Source of the DNA: Acetobacteraceae bacterium
Lineage (GTDB): Bacteria; Pseudomonadota; Alphaproteobacteria; Acetobacterales; Acetobacteraceae
DNA length: 14,731 bases
Reading direction: 5' to 3'
NCBI GenBank assembly: GCA_030044345.1
Contig: JASHVY010000023.1
Span: 1 to 14,731, forward strand
The notes under the pieces were generated by a model. The model had not been told where the DNA came from, did no database searches, and saw nothing but the letters and a program-made list of their open reading frames with translations. Below, piece after piece: positions 1 through 5,760 of this stretch. Position numbers and translations under genes: made by a program. Each line of letters starts with the position of its first letter. Position 1 is the stretch's first letter.

Positions 1-1
1 T

Positions 2-76
2 TCTTATTCAGTAAACAAATCCGGCGGCAAGCAAATCCGGGACATCGTGGCCGGAGCCCGATCTGTCCCCGCGTGA
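2..76 (+). CDS. Possible 3' end of an upstream gene (partial, unrecognised)
   Basis: The frame starting at base 2 stays open to a TGA at 74-76 and would encode a 24-residue tail ending ...GARSVPA. I do not recognise it. The TGA would overlap a possible GTG start for fliP at 73 (GTGA), the same junction style as flgG/flgH further on; this is the only support. FliO or FliN would be expected neighbours of fliP, but the tail shows no motif of either. The other two forward frames give no better candidate: one stops at 12-14 and the other runs into fliP. Confidence 0.2.
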   Translation, partial: SYSVNKSGGKQIRDIVAGARSVPA

Positions 77-105
77 GAAATGGAGGGCGCAACAGGCGGA
101 AGCTG

Positions 106-789
106 ATGGATCCCTCTCATCTTGCGCTCATGACCACTGCCCCGCACGGAGGCGGGATCGTCTATTCGCTCGATATCCAGACGCTGCTGATCATCACCGG
201 CCTCGCCTTCCTCCCCGGCCTAGTGCTGCTGATGACCGGCTTCACGCGGATCATCGTCGTGCTTGCCATTCTCCGCCAGGCGCTGGGCCTTACCACCACG
301 CCGCCCAACGTGATCCTGATCGCGCTCGCCATGGTTCTCACGGCTTTCGTGATGCGGCCGACGCTGGAGGCCGTCAACCACGATGCTCTGCAACCCTATC
401 TGGCCGGAACGCTCTCGTTCCAGGATGCCATCGACCGGGGACAACAGCCGTTCCGGGCCTTCATGCTGAGCCAGGTTCGCAAGCGCGAGCTTCGTCTTTT
501 CATCAATCTTTCGGGCAAGAATTCCGAGCCCGATATCAAATCCGTCCCGATGCTGGTTCTGATCCCGGCCTTCGCGACGTCCGAACTGCAGACCGCCTTC
601 GAGATCGGGTTCCTGATCTATATTCCTTTCGCCCTCATCGATCTGGCGATCGCATCCATTCTCATGGCGCTGGGAATGATCATGGTGAGCCCGACCCTGA
701 TTTCCCTGCCGTTCAAGCTTCTTCTCTTTGTCGCGATCGGTGGATGGGGCCTCTTGATGGGGAGCGTCGCCAACAGCTTTATTCATTGA
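106..789 (+). CDS. fliP: Flagellar type III export gate protein FliP
   Basis: FliP is an inner-membrane protein that, with FliQ and FliR, forms the export gate moving rod, hook and filament subunits across the membrane. Family signatures are clear: an N-terminal QTLLIITGLAFLPGL membrane segment, the FTRIIVVLAILRQALG motif, TPPN, a central soluble part with PFRAFML, then VPMLVLIPAFATSELQTAF and C-terminal hydrophobic segments ending with PFKLLLFVAIGGWGLL. The ATG at 106 is preferred because AGGCGGA (94-100) lies 5 bases upstream. An in-frame GTG at 73 would add 11 charged residues and overlap the upstream stop. With either start there is no hydrophobic signal peptide, although enterobacterial FliP has a cleaved one. 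fliQ and fliR do not follow; the next gene is flagellin. The last codons are part of a 16-bp tandem repeat. Confidence 0.95.
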   Translation: MDPSHLALMTTAPHGGGIVYSLDIQTLLIITGLAFLPGLVLLMTGFTRIIVVLAILRQALGLTTTPPNVILIALAMVLTAFVMRPTLEAVNHDALQPYLAGTLSFQDAIDRGQQPFRAFMLSQVRKRELRLFINLSGKNSEPDIKSVPMLVLIPAFATSELQTAFEIGFLIYIPFALIDLAIASILMALGMIMVSPTLISLPFKLLLFVAIGGWGLLMGSVANSFIH

Positions 790-840
790 TTGTTAATTCA
801 TTGCCCGGGTTATTCGTTGATCGGGTTATTTATTGATTGG
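778..840 (+). repeat. Four-unit ~16-bp AT-rich tandem repeat upstream of flagellin
   Basis: Four imperfect units tile end to end: 778-792 TTTATTCATTGATTG, 793-809 TTAATTCATTGCCCGGG, 810-825 TTATTCGTTGATCGGG and 826-840 TTATTTATTGATTGG. Unit lengths are 15, 17, 16 and 15. The first overlaps the final codons and stop of fliP. The tract is much more AT-rich than its surroundings and lies 123 bases or more before the flagellin start, where promoter or operator elements would be expected. A binding-site role is inference; a simple duplication remnant is the alternative. Confidence 0.6.
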
Positions 841-861
841 ACGAAATTACAAAAAGGTAAT
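833..861 (+). promoter_or_regulatory. Weak candidate sigma-70-type promoter for flagellin
   Basis: TTGATT (833-838) and GGTAAT (856-861) are separated by 17 bases and each matches four of six consensus positions (TTGACA, TATAAT). Late flagellin genes are often read by sigma-28, and FlgM in this window implies that factor, but no TAAA-N15-GCCGATAA match is visible in 790-963. No GG/GC pair with sigma-54 spacing was noticed either. The true promoter is therefore unresolved. Confidence 0.2.
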
Positions 862-940
862 CCGTGGCGAATGCAAGAATGCGGGCTCTTTCACGAATAT
901 AGAGAGGCACCGGCAAGACGGATCCGGCGCCGCCATCGTC

Positions 941-963
941 CCATGTCATGGAGATTTTCTTCG
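941..963 (+). promoter_or_regulatory. Flagellin ribosome binding site with overlapping dyad
   Basis: GGAGA at 950-954 lies 9 bases before the ATG at 964 and fixes the flagellin start. An in-frame ATG at 943 has no Shine-Dalgarno sequence. The first two G bases of the site are the end of an 11-base palindrome, CCATG-T-CATGG (941-951), so a small structure could partly sequester it. Regulation by that structure is speculation. Confidence 0.5.
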
Positions 964-2457
964 ATGTCTGGTGCAATCGGATCGATCCTCAGCAATTTCG
1001 GTGCCCTGGAAGCCTTGGACGGTCTTGCTTCCACGCAGGGTGAGAACAACACTCTGGAGACGGAGCTTTCGACCGGTCTTTCCATCAACAGTCCGGCCGA
1101 CAACCCGGCGGGCTTCATCCAAGCCCAGGGCTTCGACGCCCAGATCAACGGCATCACCCAGGCGAGCGCCAACGCCAACGAGGGGATTTCCCTTCTTCAG
1201 ACGGCCCAGGGTGCCGTGCAGCAGCAGCTCAACCTTGCGCAGAAGCTGAACAGCATCGCCGTGCAGGCCGCCAACGGCACGCAGACGCCGGCGGAAGCGC
1301 AGTCCCTGCAAGGGGTCGTCTCCCAGCTCACCGGGCAGGTGACGACCATCGCCGATCAGACGCAGTTCAATGATATCGGCCTGCTGAACGGCACTTTCTC
1401 AGGCGTGCAGTTCCAGGTCGGCGCCGATGAGGGACAGACGATCGATCTCTCGATCAACAGCACCGAAGCCGACGCCATCGGCCTCAATACCCTGAATTCG
1501 TCTTCCACGGCCGCGGCGCCGCTCTTCAAGGCCTCTCCCTCGGGCGCCGTGACGGCGGCCGGTTCCGCCTTCACCGCAGGGAGCCTGACGCTTCATGGTT
1601 CCGCGGGATCGGCCAAGGTCAAGGTGACGGCGAATGAATCGGCCGCCACCCTGGCCCAATCGATCAACGGCCTGACCAATCAGACCAACATCTCCGCCCA
1701 GGCGAACACATCGGTCGTGCTGAAGGTGAAGGGGGGCTCCGGCAGCGCCTTCGATTTCACCCTTGGCAACGGCACCGCCGCCGATAGCACGGACGATGTC
1801 TCGATCTCCGCGACCGGGGTCTCGGGGCTGATCCAGGCGATCAACAATGCCACCTCGACCACCGGCATCGCCGCCACCGAGAACAGCAGCGGCAATGTCG
1901 TGCTCACTCAGAACCAGGGACAGAACATTACCGTCACCGGCGTCACAAACGGATCGTTCACGGTGGGGAACGGGGCCAGCGCAAAGACTTTCGGCGGCGC
2001 GACGAACGCCGCCGGCGCATTCACGGCAGCCTCGGGCGGCGCGACGCTGGTTGCTCAGGGGCGGGTTTCGTTCCAGTCCGACCAGAGTTTTTCGGTGGGC
2101 GACGCCAATCTGGTTGGGCTGCAATCCCAATCCACCCTCGATTCCTTGTCCAGCATCAACGTGACGACCCAGAACGGCGCCAACAACGCGATCAATGTCA
2201 TCAAATTCGCCATCCAGGGGCTGAACAATATCGGGGGCTCGCTTGGCGCCGTCCAGCAGAGATTGCAGGCGACGCTGCAGAACCTCAGCACGACCAACAC
2301 CAATCTGCAGAACGGGCTGGGTGTGGTGCAGGACGCCAATATTCCGCAGGTGAGCGAGCAATTGACCGAGGCGCAGATCCAGGCGCAGGCAGGGGTATCC
2401 GCGCTCAGGAGCTCGACGACCATACAGCAGGCGTTCCTGTCCCTGCTGCCGCAGTAA
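964..2457 (+). CDS. fliC: Flagellin (filament subunit)
   Basis: This is the secreted subunit of the flagellar filament, 497 residues from the ATG at 964. The conserved N-terminal helical domain (about 1-150) carries LSTGLSINSPADNPAGF and later DQTQFNDIGLLNG and FQVGADEGQTIDLSI. The variable Ser/Ala/Gly/Thr-rich centre (about 180-390) contains a Flagellin_IN-type motif VSGLIQAINNATSTTGI near residue 286. The conserved C-terminal domain (about 400-497) has GAVQQRLQATLQNL and ends QQAFLSLLPQ, like the usual ...NVLSLL tail. There is no cysteine, as usual for axial proteins. The gene ends in tandem stops TAA TAG. Open frame upstream to 790 is not believed, since it has no start with a Shine-Dalgarno sequence and reads through the AT-rich repeats. 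A second flagellin copy elsewhere in the genome is possible, so the numbering of the symbol is tentative. Confidence 0.93.
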   Translation: MSGAIGSILSNFGALEALDGLASTQGENNTLETELSTGLSINSPADNPAGFIQAQGFDAQINGITQASANANEGISLLQTAQGAVQQQLNLAQKLNSIAVQAANGTQTPAEAQSLQGVVSQLTGQVTTIADQTQFNDIGLLNGTFSGVQFQVGADEGQTIDLSINSTEADAIGLNTLNSSSTAAAPLFKASPSGAVTAAGSAFTAGSLTLHGSAGSAKVKVTANESAATLAQSINGLTNQTNISAQANTSVVLKVKGGSGSAFDFTLGNGTAADSTDDVSISATGVSGLIQAINNATSTTGIAATENSSGNVVLTQNQGQNITVTGVTNGSFTVGNGASAKTFGGATNAAGAFTAASGGATLVAQGRVSFQSDQSFSVGDANLVGLQSQSTLDSLSSINVTTQNGANNAINVIKFAIQGLNNIGGSLGAVQQRLQATLQNLSTTNTNLQNGLGVVQDANIPQVSEQLTEAQIQAQAGVSALRSSTTIQQAFLSLLPQ

Positions 2458-2462
2458 TAGAC

Positions 2463-2720
2463 CGGGAAAACAAAGAGGAGAGCGGGATGCGGGAGCGGAA
2501 GCGAACGCATCCCGTTCGAGAGCGTGATCGCCGGAGGTGGGATCACCGAAGGCGTGAATCACGCGGGAAAACAAAGACCGAGAGCGGGATGGGTGAGCGC
2601 AGGCGATCCCATCCTGCTCGAGAGCGTGATCGCCGGAGGTGGGATCACCGAAGGCGTGAATCACGCGGGAAAACAAAGAGGAGAGCGGGATGCGGGAACG
2701 GAAGCGAACGCATCCCGCTC
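2463..2720 (+). repeat. Three-copy ~102-bp hairpin repeat array after flagellin
   Basis: The unit begins CGGGAAAACAAAGA at 2463, 2564 and 2666, giving periods of 101 and 102. The 62 bases at 2516-2577 are identical to 2618-2679. Each copy carries a 12-bp stem-loop with arms at 2480-2491/2506-2517, 2582-2593/2608-2619 and 2683-2694/2709-2720. Copies 1 and 3 use GATGCG/CGCATC, while copy 2 uses GATGGG/CCCATC, a two-sided change that keeps pairing. The remaining variation gives G-T pairs at the fifth stem position in copy 2 and the second in copy 1; copy 3 is fully paired. Between the hairpins, each spacer holds GTGATC...GATCAC and the near-perfect palindrome GCGTGAATCACGC (2552-2564, 2654-2666). 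The array starts 3 bases after the tandem flagellin stops. It resembles REP/BIME-type intergenic palindromes in style, but I cannot assign a named family. Confidence 0.85.
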
Positions 2721-2738
2721 GAAACGAGGGATGGAGGC

Positions 2739-2764
2739 ATCGGGGCGCGGAGAGGCGCCCCGAT
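2739..2764 (+). terminator. Strong GC stem-loop after the repeat array
   Basis: ATCGGGGCGC (2739-2748) and GCGCCCCGAT (2755-2764) form a perfect 10-bp stem with a 6-base GGAGAG loop. There is no T-run on either side, so this is not a standard intrinsic terminator. It could cap or stabilise the 3' end of the abundant flagellin mRNA, or slow polymerase. The structure is certain from sequence; the terminator role is a guess. Confidence 0.4.
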
Positions 2765-2793
2765 AAGGACAAGATTTCCATGAATTTCGAAAA

Positions 2794-2973
2794 GTGAAGG
2801 TTCGATCGGTGGAAGTTAAAGAACTGGAAAGCGTGCCGGAGCAGAGTCTCCATCGGCCGAATCCGATGAAGAATCCCGATGCCGGTGGGAAGCAGCCAAA
2901 CCCGATCGCATCGCAAGGGGGCGAGAGACCCCCAGGCCAAGGTGAACGGCTCGCGGCGCATGGCGAGGAGTGA
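2794..2973 (+). CDS. Doubtful small ORF just upstream of fliD
   Basis: A GTG at 2794 opens 59 codons ending at TGA 2971-2973, 3 bases before the fliD ATG. The predicted product is polar (KVRSVEVKELESVPEQ at the start, many Pro/Gly/Glu later) and matches no family I know; the expected fliD neighbour FlaG is not recognisable. There is no Shine-Dalgarno sequence before the GTG. By hand count, third-position GC (about 63%) is lower than first-position GC (about 76%), which is weak coding evidence for a GC-rich genome. The tight spacing to fliD is suggestive, but chance ORFs of this size are common. Confidence 0.22.
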   Translation: MKVRSVEVKELESVPEQSLHRPNPMKNPDAGGKQPNPIASQGGERPPGQGERLAAHGEE

Positions 2974-2976
2974 CGG

Positions 2977-4380
2977 ATGAGCAACAGCATATCCAGCCTA
3001 TTCAGCTCATCGGAGATCAATCTTGTGGTAACCCAGTTGGAGAACCGGCTGGATGCCCCGATCGCCGTCGAACAGAATGAGGTCAAGACGGATCAGGCGC
3101 AGATTTCCGCGCTCGGCTCCATCCAGGGGGCCCTATCCTCTCTCAGCTCGGCGCTGTCCGGGATTTCCGACCCTTCGACCAGCAACGCCAAGCAGGCAAC
3201 CGTATCCAACAGCAATGCGACCGCCTCGGCTGCGGCCAGCGCGGCCAGCGGCTCTTTTTCCCTCTCCAACATCGTTCTGGCGAAGCCGCAGAAACTGCTC
3301 TCCACGCTTTTCTCGTCGGGCGGGGCGAAGGTCGGCAGCGGTTCCGGAACCCTGACGTTCACGTTTGCCGACGGCGACTCCGAAAAGGTGGATATCGCGT
3401 CCGGAAGCGCCAGCGTGAGCGGGATTGCGAAAGCCATCAATGCCGCCGATGTCGGCGTGACGGCGAGCGTCGTCCAGTCGGGGAGCGGGGCCTTTCTTTC
3501 CTTGCAGGGTGACAAGACAGGCAGCGGTGACGCGTTCAGCCTGTCCGGGACCGGAAGCCTTGCCAAATTCAGCTTTTCCAAGGGCGGGGGCAGCTCCGAC
3601 TTCACTCAGACCCAAGAAGCGAGCGATGCCAAGTTCGATTTCAACGGCGCGCAAATCGTCGAGCCGAGCAATAGCGGGCTGAAAATCGTTCAGGGCCTCA
3701 CCATCACCCTTACCGCGTCGGGTTCGGCAAACATCAAGGTCGGCTCGTCCTCGCAAAATCTTTCGTCCGCGCTTTCGAAATTCGCCACTCAGTTCAACAA
3801 TGCCCTCAGCGAAATCGCCAAACAGACGGCGTTCAAGCCCGGGTCTTCCTCCGCCAGCGGGGCGAGCGGCAAGGCGCAGACAGGCCCTTTGCTCGGGGAT
3901 GCCCAGATCGAGCAGCTCTCCCAGGCATTGCTTTCCACCATTGCCAGCGCCGCAGGGAGCGGCGTCAGCGCGGCTTCCATCGGGTTGACCATCGGCAGCG
4001 GCGGCTCGCTCTCTTTCAGCAGCTCCACCCTGACATCCGCTTTCACGGCAAATCCGACGGCGGTGAACACCCTCGTGCAGAAGATCGAACAGAATGTGAA
4101 GAGTGTCCTTTCCGGAGCGATCGGCAGCGGGACAGGGGCGGCTTCCGGATCGGGATCCGGCGCGGCAGGGGGCGGCACGGTTCAGGCGGAGGAGTCCGGT
4201 CTCAAGAACACCGTATCCTCCCTCAATCAGGAGATTTCCGCGCAAAAGGCTTTGGCTGCGCTGCAGGTCCAGACTCTCGAGCAGAATTTCACCAGTGCTG
4301 AAGCCCTGTTCAACGCAGATACACCGACACTCGATTTCCTCAACTCGCTCAATGACACGACAGGCAATTCCGCAGGTTAG
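2977..4380 (+). CDS. fliD: Flagellar filament cap protein FliD
   Basis: FliD (HAP2) caps the growing filament and folds incoming flagellin; it is exported by the flagellar type III system. The start is fixed by GAGGAG (2964-2969) 7 bases before the ATG. The N-terminal domain (about 1-105) has EINLVVTQLENRLDAPIAVEQNEV, the usual place for the cap-assembly coiled region. A Flagellin_IN-type motif VSGIAKAIN lies at 147-155, followed by the SNSGLKIVQGLTITL segment (about 231-245) typical of FliD. The C-terminal coiled region (about 400-460) includes SLNQEISAQKALAALQVQTLEQNF. The 467-residue length is normal. The protein is extremely rich in Ser, Gly and Ala and has a low-complexity Gly/Ser linker near 383-400. 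It has no cysteine. fliS follows 5 bases after the stop. Confidence 0.93.
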   Translation: MSNSISSLFSSSEINLVVTQLENRLDAPIAVEQNEVKTDQAQISALGSIQGALSSLSSALSGISDPSTSNAKQATVSNSNATASAAASAASGSFSLSNIVLAKPQKLLSTLFSSGGAKVGSGSGTLTFTFADGDSEKVDIASGSASVSGIAKAINAADVGVTASVVQSGSGAFLSLQGDKTGSGDAFSLSGTGSLAKFSFSKGGGSSDFTQTQEASDAKFDFNGAQIVEPSNSGLKIVQGLTITLTASGSANIKVGSSSQNLSSALSKFATQFNNALSEIAKQTAFKPGSSSASGASGKAQTGPLLGDAQIEQLSQALLSTIASAAGSGVSAASIGLTIGSGGSLSFSSSTLTSAFTANPTAVNTLVQKIEQNVKSVLSGAIGSGTGAASGSGSGAAGGGTVQAEESGLKNTVSSLNQEISAQKALAALQVQTLEQNFTSAEALFNADTPTLDFLNSLNDTTGNSAG

Positions 4381-4385
4381 CCGGG

Positions 4386-4793
4386 ATGAACCCCTATACC
4401 GACGGAGCGGCGCGGGACGGAGCGGCACGGTACCGACAAGCGACCATGCTGACCGAACCCCCGACCATCATGTGGATTGTCCGGGGTTGGCGGGGGGTCA
4501 GGACTTATCTTCTGCGCGCCGCCCGGGCGGCGGAACAGGGCGACCTTCCCGGCAAGATCGCGGCGCTGCAAAAGAGCTCCGAGCTTCTGGCGTTCCTCTA
4601 CAGGCTTACGCCCAGCGGCGGAGATGCGAAGCTCGGCGCCGCGATTGCCGGGGTGTACCGGCAGCTTCACTGCCTGCTCGCGCTTGCCAATGCCGAGAGC
4701 GATGCTGCCGTGCTTCGCGAAATCAGCGAGGGGCTCGCTTATCTCGAGAATATCGTTCTGAAGGCCCATGACGCAGCCGGGGCGGGCTCATGA
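4386..4793 (+). CDS. fliS: Flagellin export chaperone FliS
   Basis: FliS binds the C-terminus of flagellin in the cytoplasm, prevents premature polymerisation and delivers it to the export apparatus. The 135-residue product matches FliS in size and all-helical character. An N-terminal YRQATMLTEPPTIMWIVRGW segment corresponds to the usual Y...V.tasP..Li.mLydg motif, followed by helices with AARAAEQGDLPGKIAALQKSSELLAFL and a C-terminal GLAYLENIVLKAH. Sequence conservation is modest, but position directly after fliD is the classic fliD-fliS arrangement. The stop overlaps the start of flgM (ATGA at 4790-4793). The site upstream of the ATG is poor, so coupling to fliD translation is likely. Confidence 0.82.
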   Translation: MNPYTDGAARDGAARYRQATMLTEPPTIMWIVRGWRGVRTYLLRAARAAEQGDLPGKIAALQKSSELLAFLYRLTPSGGDAKLGAAIAGVYRQLHCLLALANAESDAAVLREISEGLAYLENIVLKAHDAAGAGS

Positions 4794-5107
4794 CAACGCC
4801 GATTTCCCCATCCGTGACGCCATCCGTGGCGGATCGCAGTTCGGGATTGACTGTTTCCGCCGACAGCGGAACTGCGGCTTCCGGGCCGCAAGATTCGGGC
4901 GAGGGTCAGGACCGTGTCGAGCTCAGCGAGCAGGCGAGCGCGGCTGAAACCATTCTCGCGGCCGCCAAAGAGCTTGCCTCTGGTGCGGCGGACCCTGCCC
5001 TCACCGCGATCAGCCAGGATATCGCCAACGGAACTTATCAACCTTCGTCGACGGCGATTGCCGAGGCGCTGGTTCGATATGAGCGCCGGCTTCTCCAGGG
5101 TGGCTAG
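4790..5107 (+). CDS. flgM: Anti-sigma-28 factor FlgM
   Basis: FlgM holds sigma-28 (FliA) inactive until the hook is finished, then is exported, releasing late-gene transcription. The 105-residue protein has a disordered Ser/Thr/Gly/Pro-rich N-terminal half and a C-terminal sigma-binding half: DRVELSEQA (41-49) and ISQDIANGTYQPSSTAIAEALV (74-95), which matches the family pattern (VelS..a / I..aI..GtY.vd...iA..ll). It overlaps fliS by 4 bases (ATGA) and is followed 3 bases later by the FlgN-like gene, the usual flgM-flgN pairing. Its presence predicts a sigma-28 gene elsewhere in the genome. Confidence 0.85.
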   Translation: MTTPISPSVTPSVADRSSGLTVSADSGTAASGPQDSGEGQDRVELSEQASAAETILAAAKELASGAADPALTAISQDIANGTYQPSSTAIAEALVRYERRLLQGG

Positions 5108-5110
5108 GAG

Positions 5111-5557
5111 ATGACGGAACAGAAGGCCTTTTCGCGATTGCTGGAAGAGGCGCTGGAGGATGCTCGCGACCTGCACGAAACAATCAAAGTGCTTTCGGAT
5201 GAGATTCTGACAGGAGAGCCTTCCCGTATCTTCCAGGCGGCCAGCCGCCTGGAAGGGCACGCCGAAAGCGGCCGCGCGGTGCTGGAGCGGCTCATCGCCG
5301 TTCTTACCCGCGCGCATCTGCATACACTCGGGTCCGCCTACGAAGCTCTCCGCGCTGCCAGGGGCCGAGAGGCAGATGCCGAGCACATGCGGAGACTCAT
5401 CTCCGAATATCGCCAGGCGAAGGCCGTCATGCGCGTGGCGACGCGGCATGTGGATAGGGCCATGGCCAGTCTCGGCAGCACCATGCCCAAAGCCGACCTG
5501 GCTTCTGCGCGTGAACCGGATGAGAAACGGCCGGGGGCGCTCCTCGCCAAAGCCTGA
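5111..5557 (+). CDS. flgN: FlgN-like flagellar secretion chaperone
   Basis: FlgN-type chaperones bind the hook-junction proteins FlgK and FlgL before export. The 148-residue product is predicted helical and charged, with amphipathic repeats suited to coiled coils (FSRLLEEALEDARDLHETIKVL, AASRLEGHAESGRAVLERLIAVL, MRRLISEYRQAKAVMRVATRHV), as in FlgN. Assignment rests mainly on length, helical pattern and position directly after flgM; sequence identity to known FlgN is weak. AGGAG abuts the ATG with no spacer, so AGGGTGG (5097-5103) or coupling to flgM probably supports initiation. Another small flagellar helical protein is the alternative. Confidence 0.6.
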   Translation: MTEQKAFSRLLEEALEDARDLHETIKVLSDEILTGEPSRIFQAASRLEGHAESGRAVLERLIAVLTRAHLHTLGSAYEALRAARGREADAEHMRRLISEYRQAKAVMRVATRHVDRAMASLGSTMPKADLASAREPDEKRPGALLAKA

Positions 5558-5760
5558 TGTGGGCGGCGAATTTGGCGTATTTCGCCGGCCGGTCTACGGA
5601 ACTGCGGGACCGGCTTCCAACGATGGCCATCGCGGCTTGATAACCAAAAATTATCCTGTTTCGGCGATGCTCCCGGAACTTCCGGCATATGGTTTTGAAT
5701 GAAACCGGTGACGTTCCTATGTGCTCAAGCCGTCGATATGTATCAAAAGCATGAACATCG
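5558..5760. promoter_or_regulatory. flgN-flgB intergenic region with clustered dyads
   Basis: This 203-bp gap is the largest break between flgM and the end of the window and is the likely promoter region for the rod/hook operon. It contains two adjacent 7-bp stem-loops, CGGCGAA/TTCGCCG (5564-5570, 5581-5587) and GCCGGTC/GACCGGC (5588-5594, 5608-5614). It also has the palindrome CGATGGCCATCG (5621-5632), GATAA/TTATC (5639-5643, 5651-5655) and CCGGAA-C-TTCCGG (5673-5685). No T-run follows the hairpins. I find no good sigma-54 or sigma-28 box. The two hairpins could end the upstream transcript and the later dyads could bind a regulator, both by inference. Confidence 0.4.

Larger units (their letters stand above)
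2458..2976. other. 519-bp flagellin-fliD intergenic region
   Basis: This gap holds a three-copy hairpin repeat (2463-2720), a 10-bp GC hairpin (2739-2764) and a doubtful small ORF (2794-2973). It also holds two lesser dyads: CATCGG/CCGATG (2851-2856 and 2863-2868) and GGGGG/CCCCC (2917-2921 and 2929-2933). No RNA gene or convincing promoter was recognised. The fliD Shine-Dalgarno sequence is GAGGAG at 2964-2969. Confidence 0.7.

Noticed and set aside
790..963. N-terminal extension of flagellin to 790
   Set aside because: It would begin in the AT-rich tandem repeat, adds a basic non-flagellin sequence, and ignores the good GGAGA site before the ATG at 964.
2463..2720. CRISPR array
   Set aside because: Repeats of about 102 bp with internal hairpins and near-identical spacers do not fit CRISPR repeat/spacer architecture, and no cas gene is present.
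2817..2842. Sigma-28 promoter for fliD (TAAA...GCCGGAGC)
   Set aside because: The spacer is 14 rather than 15 and the second half of the -10 box does not match GCCGATAA; it is no better than chance.
1399..2961. 520-codon open frame on the minus strand spanning flagellin and the repeats
   Set aside because: It is antisense to conserved flagellin domains and reads through the repeat array, whose 102-bp period happens to be a multiple of three. Its translation looks like no protein family and is a GC-rich shadow frame.
4103..4771. 222-codon + strand frame over the fliD end and fliS
   Set aside because: It is out of frame with both well-supported genes and very Arg/Ser/Pro-rich, typical of shadow frames in GC-rich DNA.
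5571..5585. Sigma-54 promoter (TTGGCGTATTTCGCC) upstream of flgB
   Set aside because: The GG and GC pairs are 10 bases apart instead of the required 12, and the segment is the loop and arm of a hairpin.
5637..5668. Sigma-28-like TAAC...GGCGAT before flgB
   Set aside because: The spacing is 18 bases and neither half matches the consensus well.
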